From NCBI GenBank assembly GCA_934178345.1, contig CAKPQG010000026.1, forward strand, positions 1 through 30,582: a stretch of 30,582 bases of DNA, written 5' to 3'. This DNA comes from an uncultured Dialister sp. (GTDB taxonomy: Bacteria > Bacillota > Negativicutes > Veillonellales > Dialisteraceae). Below are positions 15,504 to 21,199 of the stretch, piece by piece. A program made the translations under genes and the position numbers. The first letter of the stretch is position 1. Each line of letters starts with the position of its first letter. Below the pieces are notes generated by a model. The model was not told the origin of the DNA and ran no database searches. It saw only the letters and a list, made by a program, of their open reading frames with translations.

Positions 15504-15845
15504 ATGGCACGTAGTAGACTCAGAAGAATCAGCGGTGCTCGCAAGGCTCTGCTGCGCAGTCTCGTAACTTCTCTTTTCCAGTATGGCCGCATCACCACCA
15601 CTGAAGCAAAGGCCAAAGAACTTCGCCACGTGGCAGACAAAATGATCACCCTCGCTAAGAGAGGCGATCTGCATGCTCGTCGTCAGGCTGAAGCTTACAT
15701 CATGGATAAAGCTGTTACAAAGAAACTGTTTGACGAAATCGCTAAGAATTATACCGAACGCAATGGCGGCTATACCCGCATTGTCAAGGTAGAAGCTCGT
15801 CTCGGCGACAACGCTCCTCAGGTCATCATTGCCCTGGTGGACTAA
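15504..15845 (+). CDS. rplQ: 50S ribosomal protein L17
   Basis: This 113-residue protein has RRISGARKALLRSLVTSLF, TTTEAKAKELRHVADKMITL and the C-terminal RIVKVEARLGDNAPQVIIAL. L17 sits at the bottom of the large subunit near the exit tunnel. Its length is in the normal range of the short bacterial form. It is the last gene of the transcription unit and is followed by a strong terminator 10 bases after its stop. Confidence 0.97.
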   Translation: MARSRLRRISGARKALLRSLVTSLFQYGRITTTEAKAKELRHVADKMITLAKRGDLHARRQAEAYIMDKAVTKKLFDEIAKNYTERNGGYTRIVKVEARLGDNAPQVIIALVD

Positions 15846-15855
15846 TACAAAATAA

Positions 15856-15889
15856 AAGAGGCTGCTCTTCGGAGCGGCTTCTTTTTTTA
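15856..15889 (+). terminator. Terminator of the ribosomal super-operon
   Basis: A 12-bp stem with two G-T wobbles (AAGAGGCTGCTC against GAGCGGCTTCTT), a TTCG tetraloop and a run of T residues. It lies about 10 bases after the rplQ stop codon and ends the 14.5-kb operon. Confidence 0.92.
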
Positions 15890-15930
15890 TTCCCTTCCTC
15901 CCTGCGAGAAGGTATAATAGGTAAAGTAAA

Positions 15931-16089
15931 GGAAACGCTGATTAAATCGCAGAGTCATATTTTACAAGAATTTTTATACATAGCTTCGTCATAACCTTCC
16001 TTAAATAGCTCGCTATTCGCGTCAGGTTATTCCTCGCTATACATAAAAATTCAAGAGTAAAATCTGACAACGATTTAATCAGTGTTTCC
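15931..16089 (+). repeat. 159-bp imperfect palindrome, copy 1 (MITE-like)
   Basis: The element begins GGAAACGCTGATT and ends AATCAGTGTTTCC. Its two halves pair almost throughout: outer stem with AAATCG/CGATTT, then GTCA-ATTTTAC/GTAAAATCTGAC, GAATTTTTAT/ATAAAAATTC, a segment near 15980-16050, and a central ATAGC-TC-GCTAT hairpin. Flanking sequence is TAAA on both sides, a possible target-site duplication. No open reading frame of useful size is inside. It separates a possible TATAAT box at 15913-15918 from the DUF805 gene. A second copy lies at 26858-27018. Confidence 0.85.
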
Positions 16090-16118
16090 TAAAATCTTTT
16101 AGAAAACAGGTGAAAGCT

Positions 16119-17066
16119 ATGGCAATGAATTTTGATATCCCGGATATTTCTGAGACCGCGGGCAAGGCGGTCACAGGGACGAAGAAGAGAAAGACGAGAA
16201 AAATAGGTGCGCTCCGGCTCGGAGACTCGCTGAAGATGATTTCACATCACTTTACCTGCACCGAGGAGAGTCAGGATGAAGATAAGGGCATTGCATTCTA
16301 TTCTCTTTCGGAAGGCAATGAGAAGGCCTCCTTCTATGGGGAAGAGATTTCCCTCACGGGCGTCTGCATTTACCGGAAGAAGGTCGTAGCGATTTATGTG
16401 GAACTTCCGTCGGATAAGAGAGAAGCGCTGATGCAGGCACTGACGGCGGACGCTGGTGAAGCGCAGGCGTCAAGTGCAATGGATATTTTCGCAGATACCG
16501 TGACCTCGATCTTTGTGACACGCCCGGCGAAGGGAGACAAGAGCTTCACGATCGCTCTCATGGACAGCGAAGCAGCGAAAGCGCTCTCTGATCAGGCAGC
16601 CATCGAGGCGGAAGAAAAGAAACAGGCAAAGGGGCCTTTGGGACGGCTCTTTTCCACGTTCTTTGATCCCGTGGGCCGTATCAGTCGCAGATCCTATATC
16701 CCGAAGATGCTCACCGTCGGCATTCCGGCCGTTGTGATGTTCGCCTTTACCTGCTTCAAGCCAGAGCTTTTTGTGGGAGATGCGAACGTATATATCATGA
16801 CGTTTCTGATCTTGGGGACGCTCTGCTTCATTTCCCTCATCAGTCTTGCGATGCGGCGCATGTCGGACTTGGGGCTCTCGCATATCTATTACTGGATCTT
16901 CTTCGCCATTCTTTTTGCCATCAATCAGCTGGGCGGGCAGTACCTGGGTTCGCAGCTCACGGCGACACGGACGATCGCGGTGATCTTTATGGCAGCGGTC
17001 ATTCTGCTTGCATTCTTCCCAGGACAGAATAAGAAAAATAAATATGGACCTGTGCCAAAGGAGTAG
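16119..17066 (+). CDS. DUF805 membrane protein
   Basis: The C-terminal part of this 315-residue protein, from about residue 185, matches the DUF805 family: DPVGRISRRSYIPKML, then membrane helices, LAMRRMSDLGLSHIYYW, and a FFPGQNKKNKYGPVP end. DUF805 proteins are small inner-membrane proteins of unknown function. The first 180 residues are soluble and lack a recognised domain; they contain FYSLSEGNEKASFYGEE and FADTVTSIFVTRP. I see about four membrane helices, so it is probably a cytoplasmic sensor or partner domain fused to the membrane part, but this is a guess. The start at the ATG at 16119 follows ACAGGTG; an in-frame GTG lies at 16110. It is monocistronic with its own terminator. Confidence 0.85.
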   Translation: MAMNFDIPDISETAGKAVTGTKKRKTRKIGALRLGDSLKMISHHFTCTEESQDEDKGIAFYSLSEGNEKASFYGEEISLTGVCIYRKKVVAIYVELPSDKREALMQALTADAGEAQASSAMDIFADTVTSIFVTRPAKGDKSFTIALMDSEAAKALSDQAAIEAEEKKQAKGPLGRLFSTFFDPVGRISRRSYIPKMLTVGIPAVVMFAFTCFKPELFVGDANVYIMTFLILGTLCFISLISLAMRRMSDLGLSHIYYWIFFAILFAINQLGGQYLGSQLTATRTIAVIFMAAVILLAFFPGQNKKNKYGPVPKE

Positions 17067-17072
17067 TGAAGG

Positions 17073-17114
17073 AAACAGGTTCTCTTTGATGATGTCAAAG
17101 AGAACCTGTTTTTG
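17073..17114 (+). terminator. Terminator after the DUF805 gene
   Basis: A perfect 17-bp stem (AAACAGGTTCTCTTTGA and its complement) with a five-base loop TGATG, ending in a T run. It starts seven bases after the stop codon. Confidence 0.95.
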
Positions 17115-17165
17115 CATGTGTAAATGACCATCTGCCCTCATTCAAAACCAATACAAGTGAAAGAA

Positions 17166-17203
17166 AATGAACAGTAATACACATAAATGACAAACTGTTC
17201 ATT
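17166..17203. promoter_or_regulatory. Inverted repeat overlapping the EamA gene promoter (possible operator)
   Basis: The ten bases AATGAACAGT at 17166-17175 are repeated exactly as their complement ACTGTTCATT at 17194-17203, with an 18-base gap. The right arm overlaps the -35 box of the adjacent promoter. Repeats of this kind are often binding sites for dimeric repressors, but no regulator gene is nearby and the loop is long, so this is a candidate only. Confidence 0.45.
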
Positions 17204-17231
17204 GAATACTCTCTCATAAAATGACTATAAT
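17202..17231 (+). promoter_or_regulatory. Promoter of the EamA transporter gene
   Basis: A -35 box TTGAAT (17202-17207) and a perfect -10 box TATAAT (17226-17231) are separated by 18 bp. The ATG at 17260 follows 29 bases later with AGAGAGGC as the likely ribosome-binding site. Confidence 0.75.
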
Positions 17232-17259
17232 ACGATAAATAAGAAGAAGAGAGGCAGAC

Positions 17260-18324
17260 ATGATGGGACATTCCAGCGTCGTATATCAGCCATTTAAACG
17301 ATTGAAAATGGCTTTGAAATCTAAGAAAAGAAATCGCGGCAGCATTACCATGGGGGTCGTGACAACGTTACTTGCCTCGCTCTCGTTCACCTTCATGTCT
17401 GCTTGCGCCAAGTGGCTTCCGGAGATGCCATCTGGAGAGATGACGCTCTTTCGCGGCATCGTTGGGCTTTTCTTTATTCCACTTCTTTGTCTGCAGACGA
17501 AGGAGCACTTCTTCTCGGGAAAGCATAAATGGATGTTGTGTTTGCGAGGGCTTTTTGGAAGCATTGCCCTCTTTTTCTATTTTCTGTCCATTGAAGGGCT
17601 GACGCTTGGTGATTCTCAGATTCTTTCGCAGCTGGCAGCTTTCTTTATGTGCCTTCTGTCACCGCTTTTTTTGAAAGAAAAATTACCTCGTCAGGCGATT
17701 CCCGGGATGCTCGCCATTGCGGTGGGGACACTTTGCATGGTACAAATTTGGAATTTCAATGCTTTTAATATCTATACACTTTTTGGCATTGGTGGAGGCT
17801 TTTTTTCTGCAGCTGCCTACATCGTGATCAGTCGTCTCGCGGAGAAAGGGTTTCGCTCTAATACAGAAATCGTTTTTTATTTTCAGATTTTCAGCATTCT
17901 TGTGGGGCTGTCGATGGCTGGCAATGAGTCGTGGATTTTGCCGGAAGGATGGGACTGGTTTTTTGTTATCGGCTTGGGGCTTTTTGCTTTATCAGCGCAG
18001 ATGTTCATGACATGGGCTTTCCAGCATGTCAATTCACTCGTTGTTTCCTTTTTGATGTATAGTGAAATTTTGTTTCATGTCATTTTTGGCTGGGCTTTTT
18101 GGGATGAAATCATGGCACCGGCGTCATGGCTTGGCGGAGCGCTCATTGTGGCGGGCTCGATCATGCTGATGGTCTTTAAGCCAAAGGGAATTGATCATGA
18201 TACGCATCATCATAGCTTGCGGGGGAGTGTGGCTATGCCTGTTGCTGACAAGGAGAAAGCAGCAGGAAAGATAACTGGCGGTCTTCCAGCGACCAGTGAG
18301 CAGTCCCTCCCTAAATCTTCTTGA
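17260..18324 (+). CDS. EamA/DMT-family transporter
   Basis: A 354-residue integral membrane protein with about ten hydrophobic helices in two EamA-type repeats. The first repeat includes ASLSFTFMSACAKWLPEMP and GEMTLFRGIVGLFFIP; the second begins GIGGGFFSAAAYIVIS and ends with GALIVAGSIMLMVFKPKG. Members of the drug/metabolite transporter superfamily export amino acids, nucleosides or other metabolites; the substrate cannot be read from the sequence. The N-terminal 30 residues are basic, and the C-terminal 50 residues are polar and low in complexity, so both probably face the cytoplasm. It stands alone with its own promoter and terminator. The alternative start is the next ATG, one codon later. 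Confidence 0.9.
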   Translation: MMGHSSVVYQPFKRLKMALKSKKRNRGSITMGVVTTLLASLSFTFMSACAKWLPEMPSGEMTLFRGIVGLFFIPLLCLQTKEHFFSGKHKWMLCLRGLFGSIALFFYFLSIEGLTLGDSQILSQLAAFFMCLLSPLFLKEKLPRQAIPGMLAIAVGTLCMVQIWNFNAFNIYTLFGIGGGFFSAAAYIVISRLAEKGFRSNTEIVFYFQIFSILVGLSMAGNESWILPEGWDWFFVIGLGLFALSAQMFMTWAFQHVNSLVVSFLMYSEILFHVIFGWAFWDEIMAPASWLGGALIVAGSIMLMVFKPKGIDHDTHHHSLRGSVAMPVADKEKAAGKITGGLPATSEQSLPKSS

Positions 18325-18330
18325 CATATC

Positions 18331-18366
18331 AAACGGGCGGTCTTATAAAAGATCGCCCGTTTTTGG
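18331..18366 (+). terminator. Terminator after the EamA gene
   Basis: A 14-bp stem (AAACGGGCGGTCTT paired with AAGATCGCCCGTTT, one G-T wobble), a four-base loop and a T run, starting seven bases after the stop. Confidence 0.92.
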
Positions 18367-18369
18367 TAT

Positions 18370-18395
18370 CAAAAAACTCCTGCAAATGCAGGAGT
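18370..18395 (-). terminator. Terminator of the tRNA-Cys gene
   Basis: On the minus strand a 9-bp perfect stem (ACTCCTGCA / TGCAGGAGT, loop TT) is followed by six T residues. It lies eight bases past the CCA end of the tRNA gene. Confidence 0.88.
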
Positions 18396-18402
18396 GGATG
18401 GT

Positions 18403-18478
18403 TGGAGGCGGTGCCCGGAGTTGAACACGGGGATAAGGGGCTTGCAGGCCCCACGCCTTAGCGCTTGGCTACACCGCC
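18403..18478 (-). tRNA. tRNA-Cys (GCA), structurally unusual
   Basis: Read on the minus strand, GGCGGTG and CACCGCC form a perfect 7-bp acceptor stem, followed by U73 and an encoded CCA. The D arm (GCC AAGCGCTAA GGC), the T loop TTCAACT and the anticodon GCA with U33 and A37 mark it as tRNA-Cys; U73 is the usual identity base. Two features are abnormal. The T stem works only with one bulged T (CCCG-T-G against CCGGG). The anticodon arm does not give a normal 5-bp stem with a 7-base loop: either GGGG/CCCC closes an 8-base loop or GGGGC/GCCCC closes a 6-base loop. It has its own promoter and terminator, so it looks expressed. Confidence 0.85.
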
Positions 18479-18494
18479 ATAGATGATGTTTTAT

Positions 18495-18523
18495 AGTATA
18501 TCGCATTTTTTCGAAAAAGTAAA
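18495..18523 (-). promoter_or_regulatory. Promoter of tRNA-Cys
   Basis: On the minus strand TTTACT (18518-18523) and TATACT (18495-18500) are separated by 17 bp and lie 17-46 bases before the mature 5' end of the tRNA. Confidence 0.65.
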
Positions 18524-18580
18524 GGGAGGGGGTAGCCAGTGGGCGTGCTGTCCCCTTGATTGCGTGAGAAAACTTCGCTC

Positions 18581-18613
18581 GAATGAGAAATTAGAAATGA
18601 GAAATGCGAAATG
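18581..18613 (+). repeat. Heptamer array, GAATGAG type
   Basis: Four to five in-phase 7-base units: GAATGAG, AAATTAG, AAATGAG, AAATGCG, then a partial unit. It is the left part of a composite repeat whose second copy starts near 20433. Confidence 0.7.
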
Positions 18614-18616
18614 GAA

Positions 18617-18685
18617 GTGCGGCGCATAAAAATGTAGACGCGCCGCGGAGTATATATAGGGCGATGCCCGAAGATGGCATTTAAG
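18617..18685 (+). repeat. Composite hairpin repeat, copy A
   Basis: GTGCGGCGCATAAAAAT is followed by GCGCCGCGGAGTA, so GCGGCGC (18619-18625) can pair with GCGCCGC (18640-18646). A second small hairpin follows: GATGCCCGAAGATGGCATTT pairs ATGCC with GGCAT, leading to TTAAGT. Copy B at 20469-20537 has the same order and orientation. Confidence 0.8.
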
Positions 18686-18690
18686 TGGAG

Positions 18691-18767
18691 AGTGACTAGT
18701 CACTCCTAATCCCTAATCCCTAGCTATTAGTCACCAGTCCCTAGTCACCAGTCACCAGTCACCAGTC
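18691..18767 (+). repeat. Heptamer array abutting the glycosyltransferase stop codon
   Basis: Eleven contiguous 7-base units keep exact phase while their sequence changes: AGTGACT, AGTCACT, two CCTAATC, CCTAGCT, ATTAGTC, ACCAGTC, CCTAGTC, then three ACCAGTC. The last base of the array is immediately before the stop codon (minus strand) of the ArnT-like gene. Confidence 0.85.
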
Positions 18768-20222
18768 TCACGCACGCTCACGGATCCAGAGGTCGTACAG
18801 GCCGGGGATGCGAAGTTCACTGACATGGCGTGCCTCTTCGAAGGTGACAAGGCAGGGCTCTTGGCTCTTGTCTTGGGCGATCAGGATCACATTGTCTCTC
18901 TGGAAGAGGTCTTCTTCTGCGATGAAGGGCATGACATTCTTCGCGTTCCAAGAGAGAGTACCGGGTTTCATGCCGTCGATCTTGTCTGCAGGCTCGGCGC
19001 GGTAGATGATTTTGCCGCTGTAGAAGACGGTGGAGGTGCGGTAGTCATGAAGGAAGGCGATGGTTTTGCCGGTGGTGTCCATCTGGGCGAGAGTCTGTCC
19101 AGCTTCTTTGCCAGATCGTGTGAGCATGATGGTGGGAGCTACGAAGAGGGTGAGGATGGTGTAAATGGCGATGGCTGCGCAGCCGATTTTCTCGAAGCGT
19201 AAGGTGAGGTTCTGGTAAAGAATGGCAGTCAGGATGGAGAGGGAGAAGAGTCCGGGAAAGGTGTAGGTGGTATACTTGGTGGCGATGAGTTCGAAGAAAA
19301 TATTTACGACGGCGAAATAAATGAAGAGGAGCTGCGTCGCATTCGTGGAATTTCGGAGATCGAGCTCTTTGCGTTTCCATTTCTTAAAAAGGCTGTAGGG
19401 GATGGTGAAGCTCCATGGGGCAAAGCCGATGAAGTAAATGATGAGGTAGAAGTACCACTTGTTCTTCGTCGGATGCTCGGAGACGGTGGCGCGGAGGAAG
19501 TTGTGGACGCCAAGGAAGTTTAAGAGGAAATCGGAGCCGTGGAGGTAGCACATGAGTCCGTACCACGCGCCGGTGATCACGGTGAAGAGGAGAAGGCCGG
19601 AGAAAAGGTGGACGCGCTTCATTTCTGCAAGGTCTTTGTTGTACGCGAGGAAGAGGAGGGCGGCAAGGCCGGGAAGGAGGAGACCGATGGGGCCCTTGGT
19701 AAGGACGGCAAAGGCGGCGGCTATGTAGCAGAGGTAGTAGTATTTTCTATTTTCGGCATAGCCCAGGTAAAAGAAGGCGATCGCCATGCTCATGAAGAGG
19801 AAGAGGGTCGTGTCGGTGATGATGGCTTTCGAGAGAAGCCAGCATTCGACAGAGGTACCAAGGATGATGGCGGAGAGCCAGCCGATCTTTTCGCTGTAGA
19901 CGTGTCGGGCGAACCAGTAGGTGAAGAGGACGGAGGCGCTTCCGAGAAGGGCGGCGGGCAGGCGGGATGCCATTTCATTGAAGCCGAAGAGTGTGTAGGA
20001 AAGCGCCAGTTCCCAGTAGTAAAAGATGGGCTTGTCGTACCAGTAGTGCCCGTAGATCTGTGGGGAGATCCAGTCTCCGGAGAGAACCATTTCTTTGGCG
20101 GTGACGGCGTAGTTGGACTCGGCGGTGTCGGTGACGGGGAGGAGCTGGTTGCCGATGAGGTAGAGGAAGAGGGAAAACATAAGAAGCGTGAGGTAGGGAT
20201 GCTTGCGAAGCAGTGTATACAT
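18768..20222 (-). CDS. ArnT-like glycosyltransferase (PMT/GT83 family)
   Basis: A 484-residue polytopic membrane protein with about 11-12 helices. The N-terminal loop after the first helix holds DTAESNYAVTAKEMVLSGDW and YGHYWYDKPIFYYWEL, the acidic and DKP motifs typical of polyprenyl-phosphate-sugar dependent transferases related to ArnT (aminoarabinose transfer to lipid A) and protein mannosyltransferases. ASRLPAALLGSASVLFTYW and VLTKGPIGLLLPGLAALLF are also family features. It probably moves a lipid-linked sugar onto an extracytoplasmic acceptor such as lipid A, cell-wall polymer or protein. No arn genes are nearby, so aminoarabinose is not established. AAGGAGG lies just before the ATG. 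Composite repeats flank it on both sides. Confidence 0.88.
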   Translation of the reverse strand: MYTLLRKHPYLTLLMFSLFLYLIGNQLLPVTDTAESNYAVTAKEMVLSGDWISPQIYGHYWYDKPIFYYWELALSYTLFGFNEMASRLPAALLGSASVLFTYWFARHVYSEKIGWLSAIILGTSVECWLLSKAIITDTTLFLFMSMAIAFFYLGYAENRKYYYLCYIAAAFAVLTKGPIGLLLPGLAALLFLAYNKDLAEMKRVHLFSGLLLFTVITGAWYGLMCYLHGSDFLLNFLGVHNFLRATVSEHPTKNKWYFYLIIYFIGFAPWSFTIPYSLFKKWKRKELDLRNSTNATQLLFIYFAVVNIFFELIATKYTTYTFPGLFSLSILTAILYQNLTLRFEKIGCAAIAIYTILTLFVAPTIMLTRSGKEAGQTLAQMDTTGKTIAFLHDYRTSTVFYSGKIIYRAEPADKIDGMKPGTLSWNAKNVMPFIAEEDLFQRDNVILIAQDKSQEPCLVTFEEARHVSELRIPGLYDLWIRERA

Positions 20223-20253
20223 AGGGCCTCCTTCAAATCATGGAATTTCTATG

Positions 20254-20281
20254 GCTATAGCTTACTCGCAAGGCTTTACAA
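20254..20281 (-). promoter_or_regulatory. Possible promoter of the ArnT-like gene
   Basis: On the minus strand TTGTAA (20276-20281) and TATAGC (20254-20259) are 16 bp apart, 31-59 bases before the ATG. The match is moderate. Confidence 0.4.
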
Positions 20282-20432
20282 AATCGGGTGGAATGGTTAA
20301 AGGAAAGATAAACTGTAGAAATGAGGGTTGCGGGATGAGGTGGGATTGCTTATGATGAGGGAAAAGGTTGTCGGGTTCAGGGTTAGCCTCTTGGGTGGCT
20401 CCGTCCACTGATTTTGAATGAAAGCTTTGCGC

Positions 20433-20465
20433 GAATGAGGAATTAGGAATGAGGAATTAGGAATG
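20433..20465 (+). repeat. Heptamer array, GAATGAG/GAATTAG type
   Basis: Four alternating 7-base units, GAATGAG and GAATTAG twice each, followed by GAATGGT. It directly precedes composite hairpin copy B, as the 18581 array precedes copy A. Confidence 0.75.
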
Positions 20466-20468
20466 GTG

Positions 20469-20537
20469 GTGCGGCGCATAAAAATCAGAAGCGCCGCGGA
20501 GTAGAAATAGTGGCGATGCCCGAAGGCGGTATTTAAG
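20469..20537 (+). repeat. Composite hairpin repeat, copy B
   Basis: GGTGCGGCGCATAAAAAT and GCGCCGCGGAGTA pair as in copy A (stem 20471-20477 with 20491-20497). The second hairpin reads GATGCCCGAAGGCGGTATTT, where ATGCC pairs with GGTAT through one wobble. It leads directly into a CACCAGT-type heptamer array. Confidence 0.8.
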
Positions 20538-20612
20538 TCACCAGTCACCAGTCACTAGCTGCCAGTCACTTGCGCTCCTAATCCCTAGCCACTAATCCCT
20601 AGCTACTAATCA
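20536..20612 (+). repeat. Heptamer array, AGTCACC to CTAATCC type
   Basis: Eleven in-phase 7-base units run from AGTCACC (twice) and AGTCACT through variants to CTAATCC, CTAGCCA, CTAATCC, CTAGCTA and CTAATCA. Order of unit types resembles the array at 18691-18767 in reverse. Confidence 0.8.
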
Positions 20613-20639
20613 TCCCTGCTTTCAAACTTCGGGGTTGTG

Positions 20640-20669
20640 GTGCGGCGCATAAAATAATGAAAGCGCCGT
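20640..20669 (+). repeat. Composite hairpin repeat, partial copy C
   Basis: GTGCGGCGCATAAAATAATG followed by AAGCGCCGTGG repeats the GCGGCGC/GCGCCG hairpin with one mismatch. The downstream GATGCCC part is missing. Confidence 0.6.
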
Positions 20670-20689
20670 GGATGTTAGATTGGCGCTAC

Positions 20690-21029
20690 GCGCGTATCGT
20701 CATTCCGAGCGAAGCCGAGAAATTTTTTCGTTCGCGGTAAAGCGGCTGATATGAATGAGACGGAAATGCGGGAACCCTGTCATACCCGCTTAAAATTTGG
20801 TTCGCAAATTTTGCGATGCTACGCATCGCTATCATCCAGCGCTTCGCGTCACCTTCCTCAGAGAGGCAGGCTGACGATACGGGAATACCGCTTAGCTCTT
20901 GAACCTTGAAGTTTGAAAGCAGACTATTCTTATTCCCTATTTTTGAAGCCTCATAGGTTAAACGGGTTCTGAAGGTTCAAAAGGTTCACAGGTTTCTCAT
21001 CTTACATGAATAACGTATATTCCCAAACT
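20690..21029. other. Gene-free spacer with small hairpins
   Basis: No convincing gene is present. It includes CGTCATTCCGAGCGAAGCC, a phrase common in bacterial intergenic repeats, and two adjacent hairpins: AAAATTTG-GTTCG-CAAATTTT (20792-20812) and GCGATGC-TAC-GCATCGC (20813-20829), followed by GCGCTTCGCG. Their tri- and pentaloops and lack of a T run argue against terminators. Confidence 0.5.
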
Positions 21030-21063
21030 CCGCGGCGCTTTCCTATTTTTATGCGCCGCACCA
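21030..21063 (-). repeat. Composite hairpin repeat, inverted partial copy D
   Basis: On the plus strand it reads CCGCGGCGCTTT, then TATTTTTATGCGCCGCACCAC, the complement of the start of copies A and B. GCGGCGC (21032-21038) pairs with GCGCCGC (21053-21059). Confidence 0.65.
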
Positions 21064-21132
21064 CCCCCTCTGAACCCATAGAACCCGCTCCCCTCTTTCG
21101 CCTGCAGTCAATGGGACGACAAGCCCCACGGG

Positions 21133-21188
21133 CTAACCCTGAACCCTGAACCGCTAATCCCTAATCCCTAATCCCTAGCCACTACTCC
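21133..21188 (+). repeat. Heptamer array, CTGAACC to CTAATCC type
   Basis: CTAACC, two CTGAACC, one extra G, then three CTAATCC, CTAGCCA and CTACTCC. It ends about 11 bases before the histidine kinase ATG and merges into its AAGGAG ribosome-binding site. Confidence 0.75.
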
Positions 21189-21199
21189 AAGGAGTTCCT

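Noticed and set aside
19539..20300. Open frame of 253 codons opposite the ArnT-like gene
   Set aside because: Low-complexity Glu/Gly/Val composition and full overlap with a recognised gene on the minus strand.
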